Assembly (NCBI GenBank): GCA_025093555.1
Contig: JAIWNF010000025.1
Location: forward strand, 1-64,000
Origin: Circinella umbellata
Taxonomy: Eukaryota > Mucoromycota > Mucoromycetes > Mucorales > Lichtheimiaceae
Length of the DNA stretch: 64,000 nucleotides
Reading direction: 5' to 3'
Shown here: piece by piece, positions 63,591 to 64,000 of the stretch
Position numbering within the stretch: the first letter of the stretch is position 1
Layout: every line of letters starts with the position of its first letter
Position numbers and translations under genes: made by a program
The notes under the pieces: model-generated
The model's database searches: none
What the model was told of the DNA's origin: nothing
The model's input: the letters and a program-made list of their open reading frames with translations, nothing else

Positions 63591-64000
63591 ATATAATTTC
63601 TACAAACACATCAGAACTGGCACGTTGGAAATAAGTCAAAATGAATTTGTAGCGTACCTGAAGATGTAACAGACAAAGAAATCTAAAAAAAGTAGTAGTG
63701 GTAGTTGTAAATAGAAGAACAATACTTTTTACTCTTTAAAACCCAATTTGTGGAAAGCCTCCTTTAATCAGTTCCAGGAAAGCTTTTTTTTTTTTTACTT
63801 TTTTTTATGCCATGCTTGAGGTAGTATATAAAATATGTGATAAAATCCGAAACTTAAAAAACTAGACATTATGCAGTTACACTTTTAATTATCCTCCAAG
63901 TTGCTTTTTTATTGGTTGAAGGTGGTCCTTGTGGCTTTGGCATCCAAATTTGGTAAAGAAGGGGGAAACTTTTCCGAAATAACTTTTTTTTCTTTTACCT
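63591..64000. other. Right edge, no gene recognised
   Basis: AT-rich, no coding signal identified; contains T homopolymers and the unresolved upstream end of the mobile-element debris. Confidence 0.35.

Overview
The window looks like nuclear DNA of an early-diverging filamentous fungus, most likely Mucoromycota (Mucorales type). It is AT-rich, with many short GT..AG introns, Asn/Gln/Ser homopolymer tracts in the proteins, and a PD-(D/E)XK-like orphan protein of a kind I associate with Mucoromycota. The genus cannot be fixed from the sequence. I saw no tRNA, rRNA or CRISPR array. All exon joins below were read by hand from splice sites, reading frame and protein similarity.

Layout. 0-8.6 kb: the last exon of a low-complexity protein, a secreted protein (minus), an 11-exon palmitoyl-protein thioesterase (minus) and a small two-exon gene. 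8.6-11.2 kb: mostly non-coding, with a decayed-looking ORF patch. 11.2-21 kb: a housekeeping block with DENR/TMA22 (plus), a plasma-membrane syntaxin (plus), a four-LIM paxillin-like protein (minus) and GMPPA (plus), the last two divergently transcribed. 21.3-27.85 kb: a nine-exon gene for a ~1,916-residue protein with three START-like modules and a C-terminal membrane helix, the most unusual protein here.

27.9-34.5 kb is an accessory island. It has two miniature inverted-repeat elements, a 30-bp tandem repeat, a PD-(D/E)XK nuclease-like gene, a gene fragment and a 22-bp-period GCCAA array. 34.6-43.3 kb holds a nucleotide-sugar transporter (plus), a ~1,005-residue WD40-like protein (minus) and the Rag GTPase Gtr1 (minus). 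43.3-48.5 kb is gene-poor and carries a pogo-like non-autonomous transposon. 48.5-56 kb holds an unrecognised poly-Asn/Gln protein (minus), a DUF1640/MCUR1-type mitochondrial coiled-coil protein (minus), the iron-sulfur assembly factor Isa2 (plus) and the ADP/ATP carrier (plus). 56-60.3 kb is gene-poor and contains a PIF/Harbinger-like MITE. An ArfGAP gene (plus) follows, and the end carries debris of a mobile-element-type protein (minus).

There is no operon logic, but several themes recur. Membrane traffic and lipid handling: syntaxin, ArfGAP, multi-START protein, PPT1. Nucleotide-sugar supply for glycosylation and cell wall: GMPPA and the UDP-sugar transporter. Mitochondria: Isa2, ADP/ATP carrier, DUF1640 protein. 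Growth control: Gtr1 and DENR.
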